From contig CM040088.1 in the NCBI GenBank assembly GCA_022496805.1, positions 21,917,001-21,981,000 on the forward strand: a DNA stretch of 64,000 nucleotides, given 5' to 3'. Source of the DNA: Pohlia nutans (Eukaryota > Streptophyta > Bryopsida > Bryales > Mniaceae). Of the stretch, positions 48,530 through 59,935 are shown one piece after another. Position numbers and translations under genes: made by a program. Position 1 is the stretch's first letter. Every line of letters begins with the position of its first letter. The notes beneath the pieces were generated by a model. That model saw nothing but the letters and a program-made list of their open reading frames with translations, had not been told where the DNA came from and ran no database searches.

Positions 48530-48538
48530 CTATTTATA
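48530..48538 (-). promoter_or_regulatory. TATA box of the F-box gene
   Basis: TATAAATAG on the minus strand, about 310 bp before the start codon. It is a strong match to the plant TATA consensus and predicts transcription starting near 48500-48508. No other TATA-like site lies between it and the gene. Confidence 0.65.
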
Positions 48539-48611
48539 ACTAAATGGCTCCGTCAGTCACTGGCATGTTTGTTCCTTTGTTTGTTTCTTTGTTTTTGAGT
48601 TGTTTCGGAAA

Positions 48612-48805
48612 GAAGAAGAAGAAGAAGAAGTGAGGAAGAAGAGACAGTGAGTGACTGACTGACTGTGGAATTCAGGTTTGACTGACTGTGGTTACTTTAA
48701 CCTTGATCGATTCCTGGTACTGTGTAACCACCTCCTCTAACCGACTCTGAGAGAGAGGAGAGAATGAGAGGAGAGAATGAGAGGAGAGAAGGAGAGGAGA
48801 GAAGG
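48612..48805. repeat. Triplet and GAGA-type simple repeats upstream of the F-box promoter
   Basis: An AAG run at about 48612-48632 and GAGAGGAGAGAATGA units at about 48750-48805 on the plus strand, CTT/CT-rich when read in the direction of the F-box gene. Such tracts are common in plant core promoters. Confidence 0.6.
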
Positions 48806-48811
48806 ATGCTT

Positions 48812-49250
48812 TTTTTTAAGCAGTTTTGAGGAGGATTTCATTTTGTTCGAATTTCTCTCTTTTTTATGAGCACATGCAATGTTCTTCACTGATTCCAGTG
48901 ATTTAAAATTTGGTCGTATCTAAATTATTGATTTTTCATGATATGAACGATTGAAGTTGTCGTTTTGAAACCATGAATCGGTTTGGTCTTTTAGGGGTAA
49001 ACCCCTAAAGGACCAAGGTGATTCATGGTTTCAAAATGAGAAAGTCAATTAATCTTATTGTGAAAAATCAATAATTCATATGCGACCAAATTTTATATCA
49101 CTGGAATCAGTGAAGAACATTGCATGTGCTCATAAAAAAGAGAGAAATTCGAACAAAATGAAACCCTACTAAAATTATTGCAAAAAGAAAAAGAAAAAAC
49201 ATGAGGCCCAATTTAAATGGGCTTCTTCGTCTCCTAAAGGAATGGATGAA
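48812..49250. mobile_element. Two family F elements head to head
   Basis: The first copy runs leftwards from CTTTTAGGGG and the second rightwards from CCCCTAAAGGACC. They meet at TAAA (48998-49001), a one-base change from TTAA. The two roughly 190- to 250-bp arms are complementary over most of their length (family F core ATCACTGGAATCAGTGAAGA in the second), making a large hairpin. Outer ends are degenerate. Confidence 0.75.
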
Positions 49251-49273
49251 GAAGCCTGAATTGAACCTCAGTT

Positions 49274-50568
49274 TTAACCCTTTAGTGCCCAGCTAACCAC
49301 TAGGTGGTCATTGGGACATCCGAAAACACTTTGGTGCTAAATCTGTGCAAAATTTCCATCCGACCCCTGAAATTTGAAACTTGTAACATTTTCCTATATA
49401 CCTTATGCAAAAAAATAAAAAATTGGTTTCAAGGTCTGGAACTACACAAATACGCATGTATAAAAACTTGAATACGCTCAATACGTATAAAACGTGCAAA
49501 AAGATTTCCGCCCTGTGTATAAAGAAAGTTGCGTTGGAGGGCCTTCCTGAAGTTCTCGGTTCCAGTAGAATTAACCGAAAAGAGTGTCTCAAGGTGGAAA
49601 CTCACCTCATACTCACGTTTAACTCATTTTCAGTTCAAAAAAACGGCAAAACTTGTCTATGGTGAATTGGAGAATAATCTAAAGCAAGACCCTACGCCAC
49701 CATAGGGTATGGACCTCGTGACCTCCCCAATGCTAGAGGAGAGTTCCCATGCGCTCCCCCAAGCCAAGAGCCCCCCCGACCATGGGGACTATTCATGAAC
49801 AATGGTCGTCAGAAAATTTAATTATAGAGAGGAAACTCCTCTTCAACTCCTCTTCTGTTTTCGGTTAACTCAAGTGTCATGAGTAGTTTGTGTCGGGGTT
49901 TGGATGTGGAGTGGAAAGATAGGATAAGTGTCAATACCGAAGATATAAAGAAATTTTTGGAAAGAACATACATGTATGGGGGACGACACTATAGCATTTT
50001 CTTGTAGTTTCGGCATTTCATCAGGTTTTGTGAACTTTCGTGCTCGGGTAATGACATTTATATGCAGGTATTTCCCTGATGCTCCAGAGCATGTATTATG
50101 ATCTGTTCAAAGAGTGATTCTCCGACCAGAATTGAGTGTACAAAAATCTTTCAAAAACCATATACTGGAGGTTGTGCTGCGATCGAAAATTCACTGAAAA
50201 ATCTGTGGTAACGCAAACATGATGTTTGATAGCTAGATTTGAAGCAGATGAGTTGAGGAATAGCTGAAATGAGTGCAGTTTATTGTGGAAGTTTTGCAAA
50301 ACCGTGCTTAGAATGCACAAATATGAGCACTCCTGAAACGGAGCTCGGATGAAGTAGAATATATGGTCCCATCAAACTTTGTTTTTTCCGCACCCATCGG
50401 TTGGATGTTTTCAAGATTTGCACAACTCCTTCACATTTGGGTGCTAAACAATTCAATACAATTTGATTCTATGTTTCCTGCATCTCCATCACGGTGGTGC
50501 CCTCTGAATCAAAACATCCTAGAAAAACATGCCACAACTCAAAACAACCCTAGGCGGTAAAGGTTTAA
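49274..50568. mobile_element. Candidate long TTAA/CCC element (1295 bp), family G
   Basis: TTAA-CCCTTTAGTGCCCAG at the left (49274-49277) and GGCGGTAAAGGT-TTAA at the right (50565-50568); the termini complement each other at about 10 of 12 positions. A second left end of this type is at 14405. It is longer than the rest but has no transposase-like frame. Confidence 0.5.
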
Positions 50569-51959
50569 GTAGGCCCTATTACAAATAAAATATTGGTTCA
50601 AATTTGATATTAGTGAGACCCTTTGTTCAATTTTAATTCCTGCAAATTTAAAAAAAAAAATACGCTATGTTAGTTTAAAGTTTTGAATTTGCCTTGGCTA
50701 TATAAACAATTATATAGTTAACAATAGACTCCACATTTCAAAGAAGCTATCATATCATCTCAGCACTATGACAAAAAATTTAGCCGTTATAAAAAACAAT
50801 GATAAGAAAGTGACGACAAAATTGTGGCACAATAGTTGCGACCTCAAAAATGAGTGGAAGTACAATGAATAGCAAAATCGGACTTGAAACCAACAAGGTT
50901 ACCTTTCACCAAAACCTTAACACTCCACTGTTGATCTAAACCTCAAGAGCCCTCAATGGAACGGTTAGAACTAGTACAAGGCAATTTCTTTGTGAAATAA
51001 TATTATCTCATTATATTGCGATCTATGAACCTTTGTATTGTCAAACCTACTTTGGAATTTTAAGTGGGTGAATATCATGCAATACACCATCTTTTAAGGC
51101 ATCCTATGTTATTTATAACCTCCTTTAGTGATTTTCATCACTTCTATTAAAAATAAAATAAATAAAAACCTTATATTTTTTTAGCCTCATTTAAAAAATC
51201 TAGGCCTATATTTTTTTGCACCTATATTTCTTACTCTCCCACTTAGTGAACCCCTGGAACACATTAGGTGAGGAATGGGGCCTTTGGAAGGCCTTTGCAA
51301 TTAATATGTTGAAATCAAATCTGATGAATAAATTAAAAATTAAAAAAATTCAATCTTATGCGAACAAGAAAAATATGTAACTACATTTTTAGAATGTAAA
51401 ATACATCTATTTCTAAGGTTAAAATTCAAAAATAATTCTTTTCTTTCTAAGCAATATTAGTAAAAATAACCCCATCGGAGATAACACGGAACTGTCACAT
51501 CAAATGTATTATAGATAATGCAATTTTCACATTATTTTGTTTATTCATAATTCATTCAACGTGGATTTTTCATGCTATCTGTAATAAAGATTTTTACAGG
51601 TAAACTTATGATTTATGTTGTTGTTATATAACTTAGGATTCAAAAAGAGTGCTCTTGACAGTCAATTTTTTTTTGAGTTCACACATTTTTTCAAATCTTA
51701 ATTAAATTTTATGACAAAAGGCGCAGCCATATGAAAGAGAAAGTGGTGTATTTTGCAAAATTTATATATGAATGAGGAAAGTATGAGTTAAAAAAAATCT
51801 AAAGCATTTTTAAAAAACCAACGGAGAAGAATGCACATAGCAACTTCTATGTGATTATATAGAATAAAATTTATATATGTGAGAAATGCGGCACATTCTA
51901 AGTACTATAAGTGAGAGTATAAGAAAGTGTGTAGGATATAACATGTTGATTCTTGTTCA

Positions 51960-51994
<35 letters not shown>

Positions 51995-54185
51995 GAATTT
52001 AGTCATGTATATATTTTTTATTTTTTATTTTTTGTGTGGGTGGGTGGTTGTGTGTATGCATAATTTGGGTTTATATTGTAAAACCAAGTTGCTTTAAAAA
52101 ATTGTTTTAAGTCTAGTGTAGAGCAAACTAGAGGCTATATGCAAAGATTTGTAAAAAGGGAGTAATGTTGACACTTACATGTGCCATTCACTTTGATGTA
52201 TACCAAACCAATATATGAGAGAATATGTGGGGATGAAAATTCTTTGTAATGTGCAACACTGGGACTTGAGGATGATAGAATTTTTCCATTGTGCGCGACA
52301 TGAAGACACAAACGGAATGAACATTCTTCAACAAATACCTAGAAAAGGAACGAAGAATTTTGACTTGGTCTATTATGAAGAACAATGTGCATCCTTTGTG
52401 TGAATACATGCTTTTCAGTAGCCAAGAAGGTCACCCATATATAAACTTACATACTTGGTGAGATTGTAAGAATGACATACAAGATTCACTCATATACTTT
52501 TTGAATATTCACAAGTACTAAATACCAAAATGCGCTTACATTTGAGGGTTTTAGAGCATCTCCACCTCACCAGTGAAAGCTGAAAATTGAGGGTGGAAGA
52601 GAGAGCCATAGATTATGAGCACGATGTAGTGATATCTGAATATGCACATCTATAGCTAATTTAAAGAAGGGCTCGGTATCCTAGATTGATAAACAACAAT
52701 GATTACCCAGACCATATAGTAATTGTGATTGATTCATGCACTATATAGAGGGACACATAGTGGTTCAAGGGGTGTGGAGAAGATAGCTTGTGACACCAAA
52801 TTTTGAATGTGATGATTGTGGGCAAGGGATGAATTGAAGAGAAAAGGGTGCAAATGCTCTTACACCCAATTCCACTTATCACGTGTTGCATTTAGTGTTC
52901 AAATGAAGTGAGGTGGAATTGAGTCAATCCCAAAGTGGAATTCCTCAACTCTAAATCCCCTTGTCTTCAATGTATGGAGACAAAATTTCTCCCTATTTTG
53001 GTTTGGTTGGGGGTCTGGAATTGGGGTTAATAATAAAGTGGTCTTAGGTGGTTTTAGGTCGGGTTTTAGGTATGTCCACCATGGCATTTTTTTGGACGAA
53101 ATATCGCCATATTGCACAGAAAAAATAATATGGCTTAAAGAATGGCTAGAAATCGTAAAGTTTTTCGCCAACAAACTTGAAATAAAAAAATGGATGAAAT
53201 CACGAGATTGTGGATGAAAAAAATAAAAAATTATGGATATGTGATATTTTCAATCCGATATATAGATGAATGTTGAAATATGGAGCATCACTATAACATT
53301 TTATATAGCCACTTTGGCTCTTCATGAAAAATGAACAATAATGGCATGATGTCAACCTTAACCCTTAAGCTTCCACGTTACAATTACCTGATCAAACCTC
53401 ATTAATTCCTCACATTTTAAAATGTATTATATTTTTTTGATATTTTCCTCACATGAGTTATTGTTAAACCAATTTACCCTGATTTTTTTTCATTATTATG
53501 CAAATAAAAATGAATTTATTAAAAAAATCAAAGATTTTTTCTTATAAAAAACTAAAAATCACATAGTAATTACAAAAATGCTTAAAATAGTATGATTTTT
53601 AAAAGGAAAAATGTAAATAACAGTGATAAACAACAAAGTTTAGGTGGCATGCTTCTTGATAGAAAAACTTTTTCTCCAGTGTCTACTAAAATTTTAGGGC
53701 TTTGAGCTTTAAAGTGCTGTAAAAGAATGCAATTTTAACAATTTTGAAGAATGATAAATTGGATTAGAAGATAGCCCCCCAACACTTTATGAGTTGAGAC
53801 CGTTTTCATTTGAAATTAGGAACTAGGTGAAAATCAACGTTTGATTGAAATGCCCCCGACTCAAAATCCCCTCCTCGACGTTAATGTAAGAGGACAAAAA
53901 CTGCCCCCTATTTTGTGCATGTAGGGGCCTACGTTAAAAAATAACCCCCTCTTCCAAGGGTTTAAAATTCCCGATGAGGTCTCCCCACACTAATTTAGGA
54001 TTGTAGGTCCCAAATTTGAAAAAAAATATTGCCAACAATAGACCCTAGAGTGCCCAAAATGGAAATTTTAGAAAATGGGGCCCATGGGTGAATAGTGTTT
54101 GCATTAACGTCAAGGGGGGATTTAGAGTCGGGGCTGAAATACGACCAAAGATGGTCGCAGGGGTCTCCTTGCACGCTTAGGCGGG
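50569..54185. other. Intergenic, AT-rich, no gene recognised
   Basis: It includes a (TA)n microsatellite at 51964-51991. TTTTAGAGCATCTCCACC (52551) and CAAATGCTCTTAC (about 52851) could be the ends of a MITE of about 310 bp, but the match is short. Similar words at 52896-53090 and 24010-24110 suggest another dispersed repeat. Confidence 0.4.
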
Positions 54186-54418
54186 TTAACCCTTAAAGGT
54201 CCAGAGAGCCCTTTCCGACCAGTATTATATACTAATATTCCATTGTATTTGGCATGGTTCCACACCTCCTATGAGTTTACGATCAAAAGTGAAGTTAAAA
54301 TTCACGTTGACATGATTCTAATGAGCTATTGGGGTCTCAATTTGGAGCTTTCTATTTACAACAAATGTCAAATATATGCCAACGTATATACTATCTCCAT
54401 CAGCCCTTTAAGGGTTAA
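54186..54418. mobile_element. TTAA/CCC-ended MITE, family D (233 bp)
   Basis: TTAA-CCCTTAAAGGTCC at the left (54186-54189) and GCCCTTTAAGGG-TTAA at the right (54415-54418). The interior resembles 21732-21962 (AGCCCTTTCCG). Its right TTAA is also the first four bases of the next element. Confidence 0.85.
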
Positions 54419-54638
54419 GGTAGAGGGCTCTAAAACCAACAGGGTTCTAATTCCAACAGAATCTAGGCACAATAATCATCCTAGAAACTAAATCTAGGTA
54501 GACCATAAATAGCTTATCATTTTGGTCAACATCCAATAAGAGCTCTACGATATGCCTAGATTTGTGTTCTAAAATAAATACATGGTCTAGATTCTGTTGG
54601 AATTAGAACCCTGTTGGTTTTGGAGCCCTCTACCTTAA
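54415..54638. mobile_element. 224-bp MITE with 52-bp terminal inverted repeats
   Basis: Arms 54415-54466 and 54587-54638 are complementary with a single mismatch, starting TTAAGGTAGAGGGCTC. TTAA at both ends could be target duplication or part of the repeat. The internal ends (GGTAGAGG) differ from the CCC-type ends, so this is a different family, possibly Tourist/Harbinger-like (TAA target). Confidence 0.85.
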
Positions 54639-55455
54639 TGAAAGCGGGCTCTCTGAGTTTCACATGCACCCAGAACTTACAAATGCACTTTATGCACGTG
54701 CAAACTTCAAGCCGGATTTCTTGGTCACAAATCTCGGAACAGAAATCCACGACTTTGACAGACTGGCACTGCCAGCGAGCATAGTGTAGTCGTCTAGTAA
54801 GTTACCATCATCAGTTGTAATCCATGTCAGATTTTGCAACTTCCATCACATCCCTCACAAGACTCAAAAGGTGGAGTGCTGGACACCCGTAGCGTAGATT
54901 GATTTTGACATCCCATACGTCAAATCCACCCGCACTTCAAAATAACACACACACCCTGTACTTATGATTTGAGGACCATGCAGTGAGTTTCTCCTGTCTT
55001 TGTACAGTTCCTGTATAAGGGCAGGCTGAGCAAAAATAATATATATTTAAAAATGCCAAAATTCTAGGAAATTGTTTTTTCAAAAAAATCTGCAAAGAAA
55101 ACAAAAAGTTGGACACAATTTCAAGTGTCCAACTCAATTTCTGCACTTTAATTAATTATTGGGCACTGATGTGTCCAACTTGCCTTTTGACTATGGTACT
55201 ATAGTTGGTAAAAATAATTATTATAAGAGAAGCTCAAATCTTTACGAAATTATTTTTTCAAAAAAATCTATTTTGTATGATGAAATAGAGAATTTTGAAG
55301 AATATTCACATAATTTGGCATTTGTTGAAAAGGAGTTTTCCAAAACAATCAATTATTTGGCATGAGATGTTGACCCTAACAGTCCGGTATGATATACAAT
55401 AATCAAAGGGTGTTGTTTGAAACGACACTTTTTCAACATTGTGTTTAAAACTTCA
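54639..55455. other. Intergenic, nothing recognised
   Basis: Short frames only (for example 55159-55365), with no recognisable domain. Confidence 0.4.
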
Positions 55456-55682
55456 CTAACCCTTTATGATGCCCAAATTAGGCCTCTGGTTTTTTTTAAG
55501 CAGTTTTGAGTAGGTTCTCAGTTTGTAGACTTCCTTTTCTTTAAATTTATTTGTTGTTTGACCAACACATGCATTGATTCTGGTGATATAAAGTTTGGTC
55601 CCATGTGAATTATATTTTTAACAATGTAATTGATTGAATTTTTCATTTAAAAACGAGGAGTCCTTGATCTTTTGGAGCTTAA
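55456..55682. mobile_element. TTAA/CCC-ended MITE, family F (227 bp), decayed ends
   Basis: CTAA-CCCTTTATGATGCCC at the left and GATCTTTTGGAGC-TTAA at the right (55679-55682). The interior has GACCAACACATGCATTGATT and AAAGTTTGGTCCCATGTGAA as in other family F copies. Confidence 0.75.
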
Positions 55683-55724
55683 TGGTGAAAAAAATTCAAC
55701 GCTAAAATATCAAACACACTCGAC

Positions 55725-56330
55725 CTTTTTTATGTTACCCCTTTGGTAACCAATGGGGTAACTCTACAATACACTCGAGATAATACATGAGTTAAGAAGT
55801 TGACATGTGGAAACTGTCCAATCACATTTGTATACAATAGAGATATCCGTAAAATAGTAAAAACATTGGTCTCTAGGCTTGTGTCAGTAAAAGAGACCCG
55901 TCGAATCCCAAATACAAACACTTTGTTTTGATCTAAAAACAAATGAAGACTTATGAGATTTATTTTTGGAAATTGAAGATAGGTGATTGAGTTTTGTATG
56001 GAGATGTCACTGACACTGCGAGGGTTGCATGGGAATCGCGTGCAGCTCCTATTTCAAGCAAGTCAAGGCCAAAATTCACTATTTACTATTCCCAAACTCG
56101 GTGCTATTCCCAGGCTCCAGCAAGCAGTCAATACCAAGCTCACTATTTCGAGGCTAACTATTCCATGATCACCAAGAATATGAGGAAATCTAAGGAATCT
56201 CCATTGCTTTTTGGTTTTCTCCAAAGGTTTGGGTAAGGTACGGAAAAAAAGACCACTCATCCAAATTCTTGTGGATATCTCTAATAGCAAATATTCTCTA
56301 GAATGTGATATTGGAGAGTGTAAAATAACT
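55725..56330. repeat. Dispersed repeat Z, copy 3, in two pieces
   Basis: TTGACATGTGGAAACTGTCC (about 55800) and CTCTAGAATGTGATATTGGA (about 56294) correspond to adjacent parts of the repeat at 17805-18026 and 27040-27252, here separated by about 450 bp of other sequence. Confidence 0.5.
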
Positions 56331-56491
56331 ACAGTAGACTTTCGGAGTGTACAACATAACTTTCTTCATACCTTGCTAGACCCCTCGGGAATGCACTTAA
56401 AGTTAAGACTAGGAATACACATGAGTGCATTTTAATAACATACCTTCTAAAGTACTTGGTCTTAATTAAGTTATTTTGGGTGCTAAATCAT

Positions 56492-56510
56492 TACACACAC
56501 ACACACACAC

Positions 56511-56600
<90 letters not shown>
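56492..56600. repeat. (AC)n then (AT)n microsatellite
   Basis: An (AC)n run at 56492-56510 continues into (AT)n to about 56599, uninterrupted apart from ATACAT near the junction. Confidence 0.97.
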
Positions 56601-56805
56601 CTTGGTATAAATTTTTGGACCAAGTTTTTGAAATCTTATGAAGTTTAAACTAAATTGTGTTGTTTTTCAATTGATAATTCAAACAATTAATTTTTATTTA
56701 CAAATGATTATTTTTTGAAATTTCTACAACAAGAACTTCATATTGTGTTTAACTACTTCATAATTTTTTACAAATTTTAGGTGATTTTTTAGTACATACA
56801 TTCGG

Positions 56806-56826
56806 CGGGGGGGGGGGGGGGAGGGG
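56806..56826. repeat. Poly-G tract
   Basis: Fifteen consecutive G, then A and five more G, in an otherwise AT-rich neighbourhood. It could form a G-quadruplex, or the count could be a sequencing or assembly error. Confidence 0.9.
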
Positions 56827-56829
56827 GTT

Positions 56830-57814
56830 TGCAAAAGCACGCACTCACATGATTCCTAATCTGAACTTTTAGTGCACTCCCTGGGGCTGGACCACACCCT
56901 TTATACTATAGCAACACTATAGAGAAACTACTAATAAAATAATTTAACTCTCCAACCCTCTTTACTTGATCCAGCTGAAGTAAACAAATTTTTCTGCGAT
57001 TCCTCTGATCCCTTAACAAATGCTTGAGATTTGGAGGTGAACAATAGGGAGCTGAAGAATGTTATGAATGTCGAAAACAATACTTTCTTTTTTTGTCGTT
57101 TTTGGTAATGATTGATGACAGAAAATAGCGAATACAAGACTATCATATCTGAGATAGTGTGATTCACTATTGTCGCATGTTGGAGGAGTAGGTGCAATCA
57201 CACATGCTTTTATACCAGCGAGGCAGAATCTTGTGGTAGGTGTTGGATGATTCCATTGACATGCATATGACTTATGATGAAAATATGCATCTTTTTCCAA
57301 AAAAAATAAAAAAACTAAAAAAAATTCTTCAATTTCCTTACAATGTGCTCAAAATGCTACCTGAACCCACACCAAAATTCATGTTCATGTTGCCTAAGAT
57401 TAGAAACACAATTGAGGTTTTAGGACCCGGAGGAATAACTCCCAGTCTCTTTTTGAGATGGTGTGAATTTCGAGGCTAAGTACACACCACGATCCATACA
57501 GTTGCACAAACTTTTAGGACTCATGGATTTTGTGGACGTGTTATGAAATTATTATTTTGAGGTGTTTGTACTTTCGATATATTTTAGCATCAACAAAGAG
57601 TTTATTACTAGTTTAGAATGGATTGAATTTTTGTTGGGATACAAAATGAAATTTCAGGAGTAAATGTACCCTCATTGAAGGCCAGTTTATACTACACTAA
57701 TTATCCCATTCAGTGAGGGAGGGTTTATAGTGCATGTCGAAATTAGTGAAGGTGATACTAAATATCATTATGATGTAAAATTAGCGTGATATATGAAGAT
57801 TTTAGCCACTTTCA
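56830..57814. other. Intergenic, nothing recognised
   Basis: Short frames only (56931-57300 on the minus strand, 57240-57479 on the plus strand), with no recognisable domain. Confidence 0.4.
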
Positions 57815-58107
57815 TCACAAACTTGGCAAGTCATGTTTTTGCAATGTTTTACGTATGTTGTTGAGATGAACAGGGGTGATTACGTTCGATATACATTTTA
57901 TGTATGTTTATCGTATAAAAAACATACGAACAACATATTACAAACATGAAATAACACATCATGATAAAATTTACATGTTTGTAATATATCCTTCATATGG
58001 TTTTTCTATGATAAACATACATAAAACTTATGTCGAACGTAATCACCCCTGTTCATCTCAACAACATACGTAAAACATTACAAAAACATGACTTCCTAAG
58101 TTTGTGA
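57815..58107. mobile_element. 293-bp foldback element, copy 2
   Basis: It begins TCACAAACTTGGCAAGTCAT and ends TTCCTAAGTTTGTGA, with complementary arms of about 135 bp. Same length and family as 18163-18455. Confidence 0.85.
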
Positions 58108-59822
58108 AGTTGCAAAGAAATTCATCCCTTACTAGTTTTGAGACTTGGGAGTGCCTTGGGAATTAGTATTACACGTACTAAATGGGATAATTAGTGTACT
58201 GACCAAGAAGTCGTCTCATGTCCCTCTAAAATCCGTGATTGGCCTATGAGCTCGTCTTGAGACAACTTGGGTATACACTACTGGAAAAAAGGAAGATGAC
58301 CATGGGCATCAAGAACCCTACAGGCCTATAAAGTTGCTTAGTGGATAATGTTTTATAGTCCAAGTTGATTTTCTGCAAATTGAGCAAAAAAGTTTCTCTC
58401 GCTGTGAAACCAAGAGACCATGTCAGAAAAATTCCATTCTAATAAGTTTTAATATATTAAAAAATTATAATTTTATTTTTTACCCAATGTTATTGGTTGC
58501 TTTAGTTAGGCTTTAGGAAAAAATAATTTGGAGTTTTCTGAATGACATAAGGTTCTATAGCAGTTAGTGGAGTCCACCCTTTTCAACAATAGCACTATAG
58601 ACGCTTCAACATTGTCTCACCACCAACTTCTTTAGCTAAAGATGAAGTATACTTGGTATGATTCATAGATTTGCTACAGTGATTTGGGAATAGTGCCCAG
58701 ATTCTGAGGTGTTGTAAAGAAGAGCTAAAGAACCTCATAGCAAAGTGATACGAAGATTTCCCGTGGCAAAAGATTGTCCCCTATTTTGAAATTGTCTAGC
58801 CCCCCAAAATTTCATGGCATGGCTTCATAGCTTGGCATTCAAAATTTTCAAAAATGGTTGATTGGATCTAAAAAACATGGAAAAGAAAAAGGCGTGCCTT
58901 AGGAAACGTTTGTAGCAGGGGTTTAGAGAGATCATAACATTTGTTGATACACTTTGAACTAGTTATTATCACACTCTTCAATATCACATTCCAGTATCTG
59001 CAAAGAATATTTGTAGTAAGCAGAGAGAATTGTAGGTTTGTACAAGCAATTGTGAACAATTTACTTATTTTGGTGCCTCCTAAACAATTTTGTGGGTTAT
59101 AGCCAATGCCTATGTAACATGTGGTAAGTTAAATTTTGTCAAATTAAATAAAAATAAAAATTTGTACACTCTCGCTATGTGGGTACAATATTGTGTGTAC
59201 CGGTATATGTAATTGGACACTTCCCACATCTCAACTTGTGAACTCATGTATGTTGGTTACCAACGAGGTGTTACAAAGACTTATGGGTGTAGTGTCATGT
59301 TTTCAAATTTAGATCATTGCCAAAAAGGCTGTTTGGAAAAGAACTTTTGAATATAACTCACTATCTTCCCATTCGTGCAAGAAGATGGTGTCTGTTACCA
59401 AAATTGTTGCATTAACTAGATTGCATTAACAAAAATAACATTCAGTAGCCTTCATGCCCACTGCTTTTCCTTCATGCCCACTGCTTTTCCTTCATGCACT
59501 TTGGTCATCACCTTGAACCTCCACCTGTTCACTTAGCTACTGATGAAGTATTGTTAGGTGTGGAATATTCCACACCATCTGTTATAGAGTCAAAGCAAAG
59601 ACACTGAATGTTATGAAGCTTCATCTAAGTTATTTGTTGTCATTTTACCATATATATATTCATCATGTTTCCATTCATCCTTCAAACACCTACTAACAAT
59701 TACTTTACACTGCACATTTCGGTATAAAAGTCATGGATTTTAAAGTTGTGGTTTTGAACTTTATTTTTGGAATTATCTGTAGGAAACCAAGACCGAAATT
59801 CTGTTCCAATATTCTTGCTCCT
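58108..59822. other. Intergenic with a reversed copy of repeat Z
   Basis: 58935-59290 holds, inverted, the repeat Z pieces CCAATATC-type (AATATCACATTCCAGTATCT at about 58980) and TTCCCACATCTCAACTTGTG (about 59221). Direct copies of TTCATGCCCACTGCTTTTCC lie at 59451 and 59471. No gene recognised. Confidence 0.45.
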
Positions 59823-59935
59823 AAGGTAAACCACCCTATTTGTACTACAATTCAAAAGTCACCCTGTTTGTGTACATATCAAAATTTAAATGTAATACAC
59901 AGTGACCACAATGTGGCACGAATTGTCACATGGCA
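59823..59935. mobile_element. Element Y, second copy
   Basis: AAGGTAAACCACCCTATTTG at the left, then a stretch matching the inverted right half of 43174-43307. The right end (GTGGCACGAATTGTC) is only weakly complementary to the left. Confidence 0.5.

Noticed and set aside
52551..52865. MITE with GAGCATCTCC-type ends.
   Set aside because: Only about 9 bp of the ends match and no target duplication is visible; too weak to call.
14867..55682. The recurring CCCTAAA-like words could be interstitial plant telomere repeats.
   Set aside because: Each occurs once, paired with its complement at a fixed distance and next to TTAA; there is no tandem array. They are terminal repeats of elements.
14867..55682. 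TTAA elements read as PIF/Harbinger (TTA or TAA target) or mariner (TA target).
   Set aside because: A 3-bp reading gives TTA on one side and TAA on the other, not a direct repeat, and the ends start with C, not G. A TA reading leaves unexplained why the outer bases are almost always T and A. TTAA fits best, but the palindrome means it is not proven.
56456..56641. Open frame encoding alternating His-Thr and Ile-Tyr.
   Set aside because: It is only the translation of the AC/AT microsatellite.
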